Shown: positions 1 to 8,680, counted from the first letter of the stretch. The stretch is DNA of 39,493 nucleotides from Paraburkholderia sp. C35 (GCF_003121405.1 NZ_QBUY01000085.1:1-39493), one strand, 5' to 3'. Numbers and translations are program-made. The notes: generated by a model not told the origin, from the letters alone.

Positions 1-162
1 CATAATGAGGCAGAAAATCGTCAATCAGAGACATTTATATTTTCCACACATTATGGTCTGAAATCCAATCCACGAAGAAAATTGCTTGCCGTTCACACGT
101 CAACGATCCAAGTGTCCGTGTCGCCGTCCGTTCATGGCCGTAAGTACTTAGGACACAGCGAA

Positions 163-182
163 GGCCGACACACAAGTCGGCC
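163..182. other. hairpin downstream of the left-end operon
   Basis: A 7-bp perfect stem (GGCCGAC / GTCGGCC) with a 6-nt loop lies about 50 bases past the stop of the leftward SDR gene. On the minus strand it is followed by only two T residues, so it is at best a weak intrinsic terminator. Bases 1-162 show no gene or other signal that I can identify. Confidence 0.35.
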
Positions 183-234
183 CTCCCTCCAGATCGCGAC
201 CGGGTCTACATCCGAAATCATTTGAGGTAATGCG

Positions 235-1014
235 TCACCCCCTCCCCACGAAAGGCATTTTCGTTGCCATCACGGTGTGAAAAAGCACATTTGCATCGAG
301 CGGCAGATTCGCCATATACGCCACTGAACGCCCCACGATTTCCGCGTCGATCAGCGGCTCCGCTGCCAGTTCCCCATTAGCTTGCGGAACACCCTGCGCC
401 ATATGCCCGGCAAGAGCACTTTGGGCATTACCCACGGCGATCTGGCCCACGGCAATGTCGTACGCGCGGCCATCGAGCGCGGCGCAGCGCGTGAGGCCCG
501 TCACGGCGTGCTTCGTGGCCGTATAGGCGATCGAATTCGGTCGCGGCACCCAGGCCGACAACGACCCGTTATTAATGATGCGGCCGCCACGCGGGGTTTG
601 CTTCGACATCGTCGTGAACGCCTTCTGCAAACAGAAAAACATGCCGTTGAGATTGACGTCGACGGTGCCGCGCCATTGTTCGGGCGTCCACGTTTCAAAC
701 GAACCAGGCGGATTGCCAACACCCGCATTGTTGAACAGCAGATCGATCCGCCCGAAACGCGCAACGACGGCGTCAAACGATGATGTGACCGCAAGCGGAT
801 CGGATACATCGCACGACACGGCGAACGCCCGTTCTTCGAAAGCAGAGGCATTGGCAATTTTCCGCAACGGCTCGATACGTCTGCCGAGCAACGCAACCGC
901 CCATCCGTTCCTCAGCAATTCGAGCGCCGCCGCCTTGCCGATGCCCGACCCCGCGCCTGTCACGATAGCCACGCGCGGCGTCTGCATCCCGTTTTTCTGA
1001 GTCATGCTCGCCAT
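235..1014 (-). CDS. SDR family NAD(P)-dependent oxidoreductase
   Basis: A classical short-chain dehydrogenase of 259 residues, the usual length for the family. The cofactor motif TGAGSGIG is at residues 19-26, NNAG at about 95-98, and the catalytic set is Ser151/Ser153, Tyr164 and Lys168 (YTATK). I chose the ATG at 1014 because it follows the TAA of the upstream dehydratase by one base (stop at 1018-1016), which implies translational coupling; a reading frame stays open further upstream but lies inside the dehydratase gene. It is the last gene of the leftward operon and probably oxidises or reduces a hydroxyl/keto group of an intermediate made by the dehydratase or aminotransferase. Many SDRs next to IlvD/Edd dehydratases act on sugar acids or lactones, but the substrate cannot be read from the sequence. 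Confidence 0.9.
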   Translation of the reverse strand: MASMTQKNGMQTPRVAIVTGAGSGIGKAAALELLRNGWAVALLGRRIEPLRKIANASAFEERAFAVSCDVSDPLAVTSSFDAVVARFGRIDLLFNNAGVGNPPGSFETWTPEQWRGTVDVNLNGMFFCLQKAFTTMSKQTPRGGRIINNGSLSAWVPRPNSIAYTATKHAVTGLTRCAALDGRAYDIAVGQIAVGNAQSALAGHMAQGVPQANGELAAEPLIDAEIVGRSVAYMANLPLDANVLFHTVMATKMPFVGRG

Positions 1015-1015
1015 G

Positions 1016-2812
1016 TTAGTGGTTGTCGCGCGATTCGCCGCGCAACTCGATGATGTTGAGAAATAAGGTCGCCCGTTCGAGACACGCACCGTTGCCCTGC
1101 TGACCCACCATGCTTCGATACATTTCCTCCCAGGGTGTCTGGTTCGGCAGCGACGGCGCAGACCACGCAGCCCGGCGCACAGCGAGTTCGTCATCGGAGA
1201 CGAGCAGATCGACACGCCGCCTCTTCAGATCGATGCGTAGCCGGTCGCCCGTTTTCAGCAACGCCAGTCCGCCGCCTAACACCGCTTCCGGCGATACATT
1301 GAGAATCGACGGACTGCCTGAAGTGCCGCTCTGGCGTCCATCGCCCATCGTCGGCAGCGTGTCGATGCCGCGACGGATCAATGCTGCGGGCGGCTGCATG
1401 GTGACCACTTCGGCGCCGCCCGGATAACCGACGGGTCCGCAGTTCCGCATGACCAGCATCGAGTTTTCGTCGATTGCAAGTGCGGGATCGTCGATCCGTG
1501 CGTGATAGTCCTCGGGGCCTTCGAAAACCACAGCCGTGACTTCGAAGGCATCCGGATCGTCGGGGTTCGACAGGAAGCGCTCGCGAAACCGAGCGTCGAT
1601 GACGCTGACTTTCATCACTGCGTTGTCGAACAGGTTCCCGGTGAGCACGATATGGCCGCCCGCGGGCTTGAGCGGCGCATCGAATGCCCGGATCACTTCG
1701 CGGTCCGGCTCAGTGACCTGCGCCAGGTTCTCCGCCAGTACGCGCCCGGTGACTGTCATCTCGCCGCCGTGCAACCAGCCCGCAGCGAGCAATTCCCTCA
1801 TCACGCCCGGCACACCGCCGGCACGATGAAAGGCTTCGCCGAGGAAACGCCCCGCTGGCTGACAATCGACGAGCAAAGGAATGTCGGCACCGACGCGCTG
1901 CCAGTCATCGAGAGAATGGGCCACGCCCATGTGTCGGGCGATCGCGATCATGTGGATCGGGCAATTAGACGAAGCGCCGATCGCGGCGGCGACGGCCACT
2001 GCGTTTTCGAAGGCGTTTCGCGTCATGATGTCTGACGGCCTGAGGTTTTCGCCAATCATCTGCACGATCCGCTTGCCCGTCTCGTACGCAAACCAGCCGC
2101 GCTCGCGATACGGCGCAGGCACCGATGCGCAACCGGGCAACGACATGCCGAGTGCTTCGGCGAGCGAATTCATCGAAAGCGCGGTACCCATCGAATTGCA
2201 ATGTCCCGCCGACGGCGCTGACGCCGCAACCTTTTCCATGAACGCCGCGTAATCGAGTTCGTCTCTCGCGAGTTCCTTGCGCGCCTCCCACACGACGGTG
2301 CCGGAGCCCGCCAGTTTGCCCTGATACCAGCCGTCGAGCATCGGACCACCCGACAGCACGATCGCCGGAATGTTGACGGTCGCAGCGGCCATCAGGCAAG
2401 CGGGCGTGGTCTTGTCGCAACCTGTCGTGAGTACAACGCCGTCTAGCGGATAGCCGTGCAGTACTTCGACCAGCCCGAGATAGGCCAGATTGCGATCGAG
2501 TGCCGCCGTCGGACGCTTGCCGGTTTCCTGAATCGGATGAACAGGAAACTCGAGCGGAATGCCGCCCGCGTCGCGGATGCCGTCGCGCACCCGTTTTGCA
2601 AGCTCGATATGGTGTCGATTGCACGGTGCGAGATCGGAGCCTGTCTGCGCGATTCCGACGATCGGCTTGCCCGACTGCAACTCTTCGCGGGTAATGCCGA
2701 AGTTCATGTAGCGCTCGAGATACAGCGCAGTCATGCCGGGATTCGATGGGTTGTCGAACCAACGGCGGCTGCGCAGCGGCCTCGGCGCGCGTGCTGACTG
2801 ATCAGATGTCAA
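1016..2812 (-). CDS. IlvD/Edd family dehydratase, sugar-acid (pentonate) type
   Basis: A 598-residue member of the IlvD/Edd family of Fe-S hydro-lyases, which turn 2,3-dihydroxy acids into 2-keto-3-deoxy acids. The three cluster cysteines fit Cys64 (APCNRHH), Cys132 (TTGCDKTTPAC) and Cys205 (GHCNSMG); Lys134 and the Ser-rich GTSGSPSILN segment fit the active site of the L-arabinonate/D-xylonate dehydratase subgroup. That subgroup (about 580-600 residues, short N-terminus ending RSRRWFDNP) is the best match, so a pentonate or hexonate is a likelier substrate than the branched-chain dihydroxy acid used by true IlvD. The reading frame begins at a TTG, supported by a GAGGAG sequence six bases upstream; the next in-frame ATG is 26 codons later and would delete conserved residues. 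It lies 22 bases from the aminotransferase gene in the same operon. Confidence 0.9.
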   Translation of the reverse strand: MTSDQSARAPRPLRSRRWFDNPSNPGMTALYLERYMNFGITREELQSGKPIVGIAQTGSDLAPCNRHHIELAKRVRDGIRDAGGIPLEFPVHPIQETGKRPTAALDRNLAYLGLVEVLHGYPLDGVVLTTGCDKTTPACLMAAATVNIPAIVLSGGPMLDGWYQGKLAGSGTVVWEARKELARDELDYAAFMEKVAASAPSAGHCNSMGTALSMNSLAEALGMSLPGCASVPAPYRERGWFAYETGKRIVQMIGENLRPSDIMTRNAFENAVAVAAAIGASSNCPIHMIAIARHMGVAHSLDDWQRVGADIPLLVDCQPAGRFLGEAFHRAGGVPGVMRELLAAGWLHGGEMTVTGRVLAENLAQVTEPDREVIRAFDAPLKPAGGHIVLTGNLFDNAVMKVSVIDARFRERFLSNPDDPDAFEVTAVVFEGPEDYHARIDDPALAIDENSMLVMRNCGPVGYPGGAEVVTMQPPAALIRRGIDTLPTMGDGRQSGTSGSPSILNVSPEAVLGGGLALLKTGDRLRIDLKRRRVDLLVSDDELAVRRAAWSAPSLPNQTPWEEMYRSMVGQQGNGACLERATLFLNIIELRGESRDNH

Positions 2813-2834
2813 CGCTTTCTCCTCAGTCTGCGTG

Positions 2835-4166
2835 TCAGGTGCGCAGCAGCGCTTCGTATCGGTCGATGAACGACGCCACCGCTTCTTCGAGACGTTGCAG
2901 ATCGGCTTCGTCGTGTGCCAGTGTCAGCACGATGAAGCCGCGGCGCGCGACGTAGCATCCACGTTCAATCATGTGAAAGAAGAACAGGTCTTTGAGCGGC
3001 GTGTCGGCCTCGCCGATGTCGTCGACGGAATGGATCGGCTGAGTGCCCGCATGCAGATTCATCAGCGATCCGATGCCTGTGAACTGCATCGCGACCTGAC
3101 GTTCGCGGCACAGACCGTTGATTCGCGCCCGCAGCCGCTCGCCCTTTTCGTTGAGCGCAGCGGCAGCGCCCGGCGTATAGAGACGCGAGAGGCCCGCGTA
3201 TCCGGCTGCCATCGACAACACGTTGTTATTGAACGTGCCTGCGTGCGGCGTGGCGCCAGGCAAACGCGGATCGAACTGCGCCATCACATCTTTGCGGCCG
3301 CCGAATGCGCCAAACGACATGCCGCCGCCGATGTACTTGCCGAACGTCGTGAGGTCGGGATGGATGCCGAGCAACGCCTGCCGTCCACCGCCCGACAGGC
3401 GTGACGTCACGACTTCATCGAAAATCAGCAACGCGTCATGCCGTTGCGTCAGCGCGCGCAATCCCTTCAGGAATTCAGGTTCGCCGACGATGCATCCACC
3501 CGCAACCTGCATCGGCTCGACGATAACCGCAGCGATATCGTCCCCATGTGAAGCGAAGACGGCTTCGACGGCGCTCAGATCGTTGTATGGTGCGATGACG
3601 AAATCGTGCGGCACATTCACCGCGCTATTGCCGCTACCAAAAGTCAGAACACCGCCGTGATAGCCGCCCTTGAAAGCTATGACCTTCTTGCGTCTCGGGA
3701 AGATGAGCGATGCCGCAATGGCCATCAGGTTCGATTCGGTACCTGAGTTCGTAAATCGCAGTGATTCGACGGATTCGAAACGCTCTTGCAACAGACGCGC
3801 AAGCGGCACTTCCAGCGTGTTGTGTCCCGTCAGATTGAGACCTTTATCGAGTGCCTCGACAATGGCTGCGCGAATGACGGGATGACTGTGGCCATACATC
3901 GCTGTCGTGTACTCGGCGAGAAAGTCCGTATAGGCGTGATCGTCTACGTCCCACAGGCGCTTGCCCTCGCCGCGCGCGATCGTCAATGGGAATGGCGAGT
4001 AGAACAGCACGGAACGGGTATTGCCGCCCGGCATCACGGACAAGGCTTCAAGATGTGCCGCTTCACTTTTTGGATTCGCCTTTGCGAACGCATCCGAGGC
4101 GAGCGAAGCCGCGTGCGTGAGTTTGGCCACATCCGGCTGCGATGGCAACACACTGGTTATCGACAT
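2835..4166 (-). CDS. class III PLP-dependent aminotransferase, HemL-like
   Basis: A 443-residue fold-type I aminotransferase of the class III group, closest in style to glutamate-1-semialdehyde aminomutase (MPGGNTRS at 45-52, TNSGTESN at 139-146, GGYHGG at 167-172, FDEV at 249-252). The Schiff-base lysine is Lys277 in TTFGKYIGGG. Housekeeping HemL is normally a separate gene, and proteins of this type beside catabolic genes are annotated only as aspartate aminotransferase family; a dedicated catabolic transaminase or aminomutase is therefore more likely than haem synthesis. The start has AGGA ten bases upstream. Position between a periplasmic binding protein and a sugar-acid dehydratase suggests that the imported compound carries an amino group which this enzyme moves or removes. 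That is inference. Confidence 0.88.
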   Translation of the reverse strand: MSITSVLPSQPDVAKLTHAASLASDAFAKANPKSEAAHLEALSVMPGGNTRSVLFYSPFPLTIARGEGKRLWDVDDHAYTDFLAEYTTAMYGHSHPVIRAAIVEALDKGLNLTGHNTLEVPLARLLQERFESVESLRFTNSGTESNLMAIAASLIFPRRKKVIAFKGGYHGGVLTFGSGNSAVNVPHDFVIAPYNDLSAVEAVFASHGDDIAAVIVEPMQVAGGCIVGEPEFLKGLRALTQRHDALLIFDEVVTSRLSGGGRQALLGIHPDLTTFGKYIGGGMSFGAFGGRKDVMAQFDPRLPGATPHAGTFNNNVLSMAAGYAGLSRLYTPGAAAALNEKGERLRARINGLCRERQVAMQFTGIGSLMNLHAGTQPIHSVDDIGEADTPLKDLFFFHMIERGCYVARRGFIVLTLAHDEADLQRLEEAVASFIDRYEALLRT

Positions 4167-4211
4167 ATGCTTTCCTGATTCAATTACTGAATACGTGTTC
4201 TTTGAAATTGG

Positions 4212-5339
4212 TTATTCGACCGGCACGATCGATCCGCCCGCCGACCAATACACCGTCATCGGCGCCTTGATCCATTCGCCGCGTTGATCGAAGCGCACTT
4301 GCCCGAACAGCGTATTGAAGGTTGTCTGATGAAGCGTCTTGTCGAGCGTTTCTGGCGATAGCGATTGCGCCGTCGCAATCGCCTCGCCCATCATCATCGT
4401 GGCGGCGTAGAACGACGGTGCCTTCTGATCGGGATCGACACCGTATGCGGCCTTGAAGCGGGCCTCGAAGCGTTTGCCATCGGGTAATGCGGCGAGCGGC
4501 ACACCGCCTTGTGGACAGTACATTTTCTTGTCGAGCGCGCCGTCGGCAAGCTTCGGAAATTCGCCGACGCACAATCCATCGCCACCCATCAATACCGCGT
4601 TGATTCCAAGGTCACGCATCTGCCGGGCCAGATAGGCCGCCTGCCCGTAATAACCGCCGTAGAAAATGGCTTGCGGTTTCTCGAGCTTCACCTTCGACAG
4701 AACCGCTTTGAAATCGACGGTGTGATCGGTAGCGTATTCGCGCGCAACAATATCGATGCCCTGCTTCTTCGCCGTACTGGCAAACACATCCGCCACGCCC
4801 GCACCATAGGCCGTGCGATCGTCTATCACCGCAACGCGCTTCAGATGCAGTGTATTCGCCGCATAATCAGCCATTTTTCCACCAAGTACATTGTCATCAG
4901 TGGTCAGACGGAATACGTACGGATAGCCGGGAACCGTCAATGCTGGATTCGATGCCGCGGGCGTGATCATGATCACCTTCGCATCGTTGTAGATCTTCGA
5001 CGCGGGAATCGTCACGCCCGAGTTCCAGTGCCCGATTACTGCGAGCACTCCGTTGTCGACGAGTTTCTGCGCGACGGTCACTCCTGCCTTCGGATCCGAT
5101 TGATCGTCGACGGAAATCAATTCGAACCTGAGCGGCTCGCCATTCAGCGTCATATGCTTTGCGTTGAGGTCATCGACAGCGAGTCTCGCGCCGCGCTCGT
5201 TGTCCTTGCCGCTCGCCGCCTGCGAACCCGTCAGTGGACCTGCGACGCCAATCTTCACCACCGTGTCCGCATGAACCGTCGCGGATGCCAACGCCACGCT
5301 CAGGCCTGCCACAAGCATCTTCATTGCAGGAATACGCAT
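4212..5339 (-). CDS. LivK-type branched-chain amino-acid ABC substrate-binding protein (orphan)
   Basis: A periplasmic type I binding protein of 375 residues (LivK/LivJ family). It opens with a Sec signal peptide (hydrophobic run, then VHADTVV) followed by the mature start VKIGVAGPLTG. I chose the ATG at 5339 because GGGAG lies seven bases upstream; an ATG at 5345 is almost on top of that site. No LivH, LivM, LivG or LivF gene is present in the window, so it must work with a transporter encoded elsewhere or act as a sensor. It is clearly paralogous to the product at 28840-29985: both share the segments VAQKLVD, NSG(V)xIPAS and a DFxAxLxKxK stretch. It is 13 bases from the HAD gene and in the same operon. 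Branched-chain amino acids are only one of many ligands for this family. Confidence 0.9.
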   Translation of the reverse strand: MRIPAMKMLVAGLSVALASATVHADTVVKIGVAGPLTGSQAASGKDNERGARLAVDDLNAKHMTLNGEPLRFELISVDDQSDPKAGVTVAQKLVDNGVLAVIGHWNSGVTIPASKIYNDAKVIMITPAASNPALTVPGYPYVFRLTTDDNVLGGKMADYAANTLHLKRVAVIDDRTAYGAGVADVFASTAKKQGIDIVAREYATDHTVDFKAVLSKVKLEKPQAIFYGGYYGQAAYLARQMRDLGINAVLMGGDGLCVGEFPKLADGALDKKMYCPQGGVPLAALPDGKRFEARFKAAYGVDPDQKAPSFYAATMMMGEAIATAQSLSPETLDKTLHQTTFNTLFGQVRFDQRGEWIKAPMTVYWSAGGSIVPVE

Positions 5340-5352
5340 GATCATGCTCCCG

Positions 5353-6054
5353 TCACTCGTTGATGAGATGTTCCAGCACGCTGCGCACAGGTTCGAGCGT
5401 CGCGAACTCGTAATCCGGGCGTGCCTGAAAATCACCCAGTTTCTCGGCACCACGATTGATCCACGCCACCTTGATACCGAGCGGCTTCGCACCGTCGATA
5501 TCGGCCCACGTGCCGATTGAACAATGGAAAATTTCGTCGGCTCGCATGCCAAGCGTGGCAAGCCCAGTTTTGAAGATCGTTTCCGATGGTTTGTACGCGC
5601 GGGCCATTTCCGCCGTCGTCACTTTCGGAAAGTACTCAACCAGACGACTTCGACGCCACAGGTCCGTGTCCATGTTAGTAATCGGCATGAGCACGAACCT
5701 GTCGCGTGCCCAGTCGAGGAACGCAACGGCGTCGTCAAAAGGCGGCGATGATTCAACCAGATGTGTCAGCAGCAATTCAGTCAACGCGGCCATGTCCTGA
5801 CCCGTGGTACTGCCTTCATGTAGCGCCTCCAGACAATCCGTGAGCGCCTGTTGCGCGACATCGCGATAACGCCGGTACGCATTGCTTCTGTAGCCCTGCA
5901 CCGTGCGCCTGTCCCAGTCGGCATAGACATCGGCTGCTGTTTGCGTCGTCGTGAGCGCGAGACGCTGCAATACGGCTTCAATACCGCGAATACCGCCCGT
6001 CGTCACATCGACGAGCGTGCCAAAGTAGTCGAACGTTAGTGCTTTGGGTTTCAT
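5353..6054 (-). CDS. HAD-superfamily hydrolase, haloacid-dehalogenase type II-like
   Basis: A 233-residue HAD protein. Motif I is FDYFGTLVD with the nucleophilic Asp near residue 9; motif II is ITN in PITNMD; motif III includes the lysine of AYKPSE; motif IV is ADIDGAKPLG followed by WINRG, a C-terminal pattern typical of type II 2-haloacid dehalogenases and their relatives. Many relatives are phosphatases or have unknown substrates. Two starts are possible; I prefer the ATG at 6054 (GGA eight bases upstream) over 6063, which has no spaced ribosome site. It is the first gene of the leftward operon, about 170 bases from the promoter. A dehalogenase or phosphatase in an aminotransferase/dehydratase operon is unusual and its role here is unknown. 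Confidence 0.82.
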   Translation of the reverse strand: MKPKALTFDYFGTLVDVTTGGIRGIEAVLQRLALTTTQTAADVYADWDRRTVQGYRSNAYRRYRDVAQQALTDCLEALHEGSTTGQDMAALTELLLTHLVESSPPFDDAVAFLDWARDRFVLMPITNMDTDLWRRSRLVEYFPKVTTAEMARAYKPSETIFKTGLATLGMRADEIFHCSIGTWADIDGAKPLGIKVAWINRGAEKLGDFQARPDYEFATLEPVRSVLEHLINE

Positions 6055-6221
6055 ATCTTTCATCCATCATGTAGTAGTGCTAATTCACCAGAATATTGAC
6101 CGACTTCGAGACTGCCCGTCGACTTCAGCAGCCATGTCGACGCGAGCGACGCAGGATTCCCTCTTGTGACGCACGAACCAGGTCAAAACCGTCGTGGATC
6201 ATCAGCGACGCTCTCAAAGTG

Positions 6222-6249
6222 AATTTAATGTACGCTGTACAATTAAATT
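6222..6249. promoter_or_regulatory. inverted-repeat operator of the TetR regulator
   Basis: A long dyad: arms AATTTAATGTAC and GTACAATTAAATT around GCT, perfect except for one extra A in the right arm. The inner TGTAC-GCT-GTACA is exact. It sits between the divergent HAD operon and the TetR gene and spans the operon promoter, as expected of a TetR-family operator. Binding by the adjacent regulator is inference. Confidence 0.75.
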
Positions 6250-6255
6250 GTGCAA
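6227..6255 (-). promoter_or_regulatory. sigma-70 promoter of the leftward operon
   Basis: On the minus strand a -35 box TTGCAC (6255-6250) and a -10 box TACATT (6232-6227) are separated by exactly 17 bases. The whole spacer and the -10 lie inside the inverted repeat at 6222-6249, so occupation of that site would block RNA polymerase. On the opposite strand TACAAT (6238-6243) could be the -10 of the TetR gene, although I see no good -35 for it. Confidence 0.65.
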
Positions 6256-6313
6256 GCGAGCAGATTTGCGGGTTTTCCCGGACGTCTCGCGCGATCGCCC
6301 TGTTTGAAGTAGA

Positions 6314-7102
6314 GTGACGCTCGTTCGAATTCACTGGCGAGAACTCACGTTGAGCAGAAAGGAAGAGTCAGCGGCAGCGACCGCGCCCGAGAAGAAGCGA
6401 CGTGGCCGGGCCCCGAAGGATCAGGGACTGTCGAGGGAACGTATCGTGGAAGCGGCCCTCGCATTGATCGATGCCAAAGGCTACGCATCGTTCAGCCTGC
6501 GCGATGTCGCGAGAGAGCTGGGTGTCTATCCGACGGCTATCTACTGGCACGTGCCGAGCCGCGACGAGTTGCTCGTCGAAGTGATCGCGGTGGCATTGGG
6601 TGACCTCGTTCCTCCAACACTGCCGGCCACACGCTGGCGCGACTGGTTGAAGGAACTGTTCAATCGCTATCGAGATGCCGTGGCGCGGCATCCGAACATC
6701 GCACCGTTACTGGGTTCGCAGATCATTTCGAATGCCAGTATGAATCCCGTGATGGTCGAGGCTGTTCTCCAGACCTTGCTTTCCGCGGGCTTCAGGCCCG
6801 AAGATCTGGTTCACGTGTACAACACGGTGATTACCGCGATGGTCGGCTTCGTGACGCTGGAATTCGCAAGCCACGGTGCTGACGAACGTGACGCATGGGA
6901 AGGCAGATTGCGCACGCGATTCGAAGAACTCGACCCCTTCGCCTTTCCCGTCCTGACGTCGAATGTCAAACGACTGTCGAATCAGGCATTCATCGTACGC
7001 TGGAAGGGTGGTACCAATACGTCGCTGAAACAGAGCCACGAGCGGTACATCGATGTTGTACTGGACGGCCTTCAGCGGCAATTGCCCAGTCCGTCCTCTT
7101 AA
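6314..7102 (+). CDS. TetR/AcrR family transcriptional regulator
   Basis: A 262-residue TetR-family repressor. After a Lys/Arg/Ala-rich leader the HTH domain starts at LSRERIVEAALALIDAKG, with the recognition region LRDVARELGVYPTAIYWHV typical of the group with a TetR_C ligand domain of about 150 residues. The frame opens with GTG at 6314; a TTG at 6350 would give a protein 12 residues shorter and I cannot decide between them from the ribosome site. It is divergent from the five-gene catabolic operon, with the inverted repeat at 6222-6249 in between. It probably represses that operon and itself until a pathway intermediate binds. Confidence 0.88.
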   Translation: MTLVRIHWRELTLSRKEESAAATAPEKKRRGRAPKDQGLSRERIVEAALALIDAKGYASFSLRDVARELGVYPTAIYWHVPSRDELLVEVIAVALGDLVPPTLPATRWRDWLKELFNRYRDAVARHPNIAPLLGSQIISNASMNPVMVEAVLQTLLSAGFRPEDLVHVYNTVITAMVGFVTLEFASHGADERDAWEGRLRTRFEELDPFAFPVLTSNVKRLSNQAFIVRWKGGTNTSLKQSHERYIDVVLDGLQRQLPSPSS

Positions 7103-7611
7103 GCCCCGAAGCCAAGCAGACCCGAACCACAATCCAGAGATGGTCGGAGGACTGGTCGCGAGTCGCCCCTTGTAAGCCGGGCAAGCGTTGTGCAAGTGCG
7201 CCGCCGATATGGCTCGTTCTTCGCCAATCAACCGTGTGATCGTAGTGTTAGCGATCCGCCTGCGGATGCCTCATTTCGCCCCACACCCCCGATTGTCGAC
7301 GAGCATTTGAGATGGCCGCTTGACATCGTGCAACGGCCACCCACCTTCCCGGCGTTTTGCAGATCAACCGACGAACTCAATGTTTCGATAAGGGATGTGG
7401 GGCGTTCTTGCTGTGCCCCTAAACGTACGACCGCGCGCTCGCTCTAAATGACTGTACTCGCCATACACGCTGGTGTTGTGGCGAACGGAACGCCCCTTCC
7501 ACTGATGCCTGCGATCCGAGAGTGTTTCGATGCGAGGCTCCCGGCGATGTTTCACTCAGAAAAATGATATGTTTATTTTTAAAGATCATCTTTCATTGGG
7601 TGGAAGAGCAA
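7103..7611. other. gene-free stretch upstream of a LysR gene
   Basis: I find no credible gene here; short open frames lack ribosome sites and family resemblance. The right end is AT-rich and holds a possible promoter for the LysR gene: TTCACT (7551-7556), 17 bases, TATTTT (7574-7579). The dyad AAAGA-TCA-TCTTT at 7581-7593 could be an autoregulatory site. The left 400 bases show nothing recognisable. Confidence 0.4.
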
Positions 7612-8526
7612 ATGGATAGGCTGGAAGCAATGTCGATCGTGTTGCTCACGATCGAAAAAGGCAGCCTCACGGCCGCCGCGAAGGCTTTAAATATGCCGCT
7701 CCCGACCGTCAGCCGGAAGGTCACCGAACTCGAAGAGTACCTCGGCACGAAGTTGCTGCATCGTTCAACGCGCAAGCTGACGCTGACCGATGCCGGACTG
7801 GCTTATATCGCGTCAGTCAAACGCATTATGGAAGACATCGAAGAAGTCGAACGAACTGCAGCCGGCGAGTACACCACCCCAAGGGGCGAGTTGGTTCTCA
7901 CCGCGCCGGTGTTGTTTGGTCACATGTACATCCTCCCCATTGTCACGGACTTCCTCGCTGCATACCCTGAGATCAACGTCCGGTTGGTTCTCTCCGACAG
8001 GAATCTCCATCTCTCCGACGACCACGTTGATATGGCGGTTCGCATTGGCACCTTGCCGGACAGCAACATGATTGCGACCCGTGTCGGCGCTATGGACACG
8101 CTGGTATGCGCTTCGCCGGACCTGCTCAACGCGCACGGCATGCCAAAACATCCCAGGGATCTGGAAAAACTTCCGTGCGTTGTCTTCGCCGGCCCTTCCA
8201 CCGCAACCTGGTGGTTTCGTGACCCGGCGACCAGACGCGATTTCAACGTCGACATCATGCCGCGGCTGTCTGTCACGACAGCTGAGGCTGCCGTAAAAGC
8301 GGCGCTACATCACTCCGGCGTGACTAGGGTTTATCGCTATCACTGCGACGCTGAGCTTCGCACAGGGGCCCTGGTCCAGGTTCTACGGAAGTTCGATGTT
8401 GAGTCGATTCCTGTCAGTCTTATGCACGGAGAGCGCGGGCTATTGCCGCTCAAGATGCGGGTGTTCCTCGATTTCGCGGTTGACCGGCTGCGCTCAGATA
8501 TGTCGGCGCTAGGTGCGAATCGATGA
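7612..8526 (+). CDS. LysR family transcriptional regulator
   Basis: A LysR regulator of 304 residues, the standard length. The winged HTH occupies about residues 1-60 (MDRLEAMSIVLLTIEKGSL, then ALNMPLPTVSRKVTELEEYL), followed by the RSTRKLTLTDAG wing and a substrate-binding-like domain from about residue 90. The start at 7612 has GGAAGAG three bases away; the frame is open further upstream but that part is AT-rich and unlike the family. It belongs to the CrgA/DmlR-like subgroup. It is followed on the same strand, after 154 bases, by the AhpD-like gene, whose upstream region carries LysR-type dyads, so it probably controls that gene although the two are not divergent. Confidence 0.9.
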   Translation: MDRLEAMSIVLLTIEKGSLTAAAKALNMPLPTVSRKVTELEEYLGTKLLHRSTRKLTLTDAGLAYIASVKRIMEDIEEVERTAAGEYTTPRGELVLTAPVLFGHMYILPIVTDFLAAYPEINVRLVLSDRNLHLSDDHVDMAVRIGTLPDSNMIATRVGAMDTLVCASPDLLNAHGMPKHPRDLEKLPCVVFAGPSTATWWFRDPATRRDFNVDIMPRLSVTTAEAAVKAALHHSGVTRVYRYHCDAELRTGALVQVLRKFDVESIPVSLMHGERGLLPLKMRVFLDFAVDRLRSDMSALGANR

Positions 8527-8585
8527 GTATTCGCTTCGCCGAATGTTCTTTTTCCAGCTCCGCAATACTTTCACTGCGTGGAATA

Positions 8586-8618
8586 TTGGTTCTCGAAATT
8601 AGCCAATTATTATCTTGG
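8586..8618 (+). promoter_or_regulatory. promoter of the AhpD-like gene with a LysR-type dyad
   Basis: TTGGTT (8586-8591) and TATTAT (8608-8613) are spaced by 16 bases and would place the start of transcription about 60 bases before the AhpD-like gene. The dyad CCAA-N8-TTGG (8603-8618) overlaps the -10. Control by the LysR protein encoded just upstream is inference. Confidence 0.5.
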
Positions 8619-8646
8619 ATGGAACATTTTAGTATCTCTCCTACCA

Positions 8647-8661
8647 GAGCCACGGTGGCTC
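8647..8661. promoter_or_regulatory. short perfect palindrome before the AhpD-like gene
   Basis: GAGCCAC-G-GTGGCTC, a 7-bp perfect dyad with a single central base, lies 20 bases before the start codon at 8681, in the presumed 5' leader. It is too close-looped for a stable RNA hairpin, so a protein-binding site is more likely. No regulator can be assigned. Confidence 0.35.
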
Positions 8662-8680
8662 GGATTAACGGAGAAATCTC

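Noticed and set aside
1015..1215. Longer version of the left-end SDR (326 residues)
   Set aside because: The extra N-terminus lies fully within the dehydratase gene, is Arg/Ser-rich and precedes the normal start of the fold. The ATG at 1014 is coupled to the dehydratase stop.
4021..4287. 88-codon plus-strand frame over the aminotransferase/binding-protein junction
   Set aside because: It is antisense to two well-supported genes and has no family resemblance.
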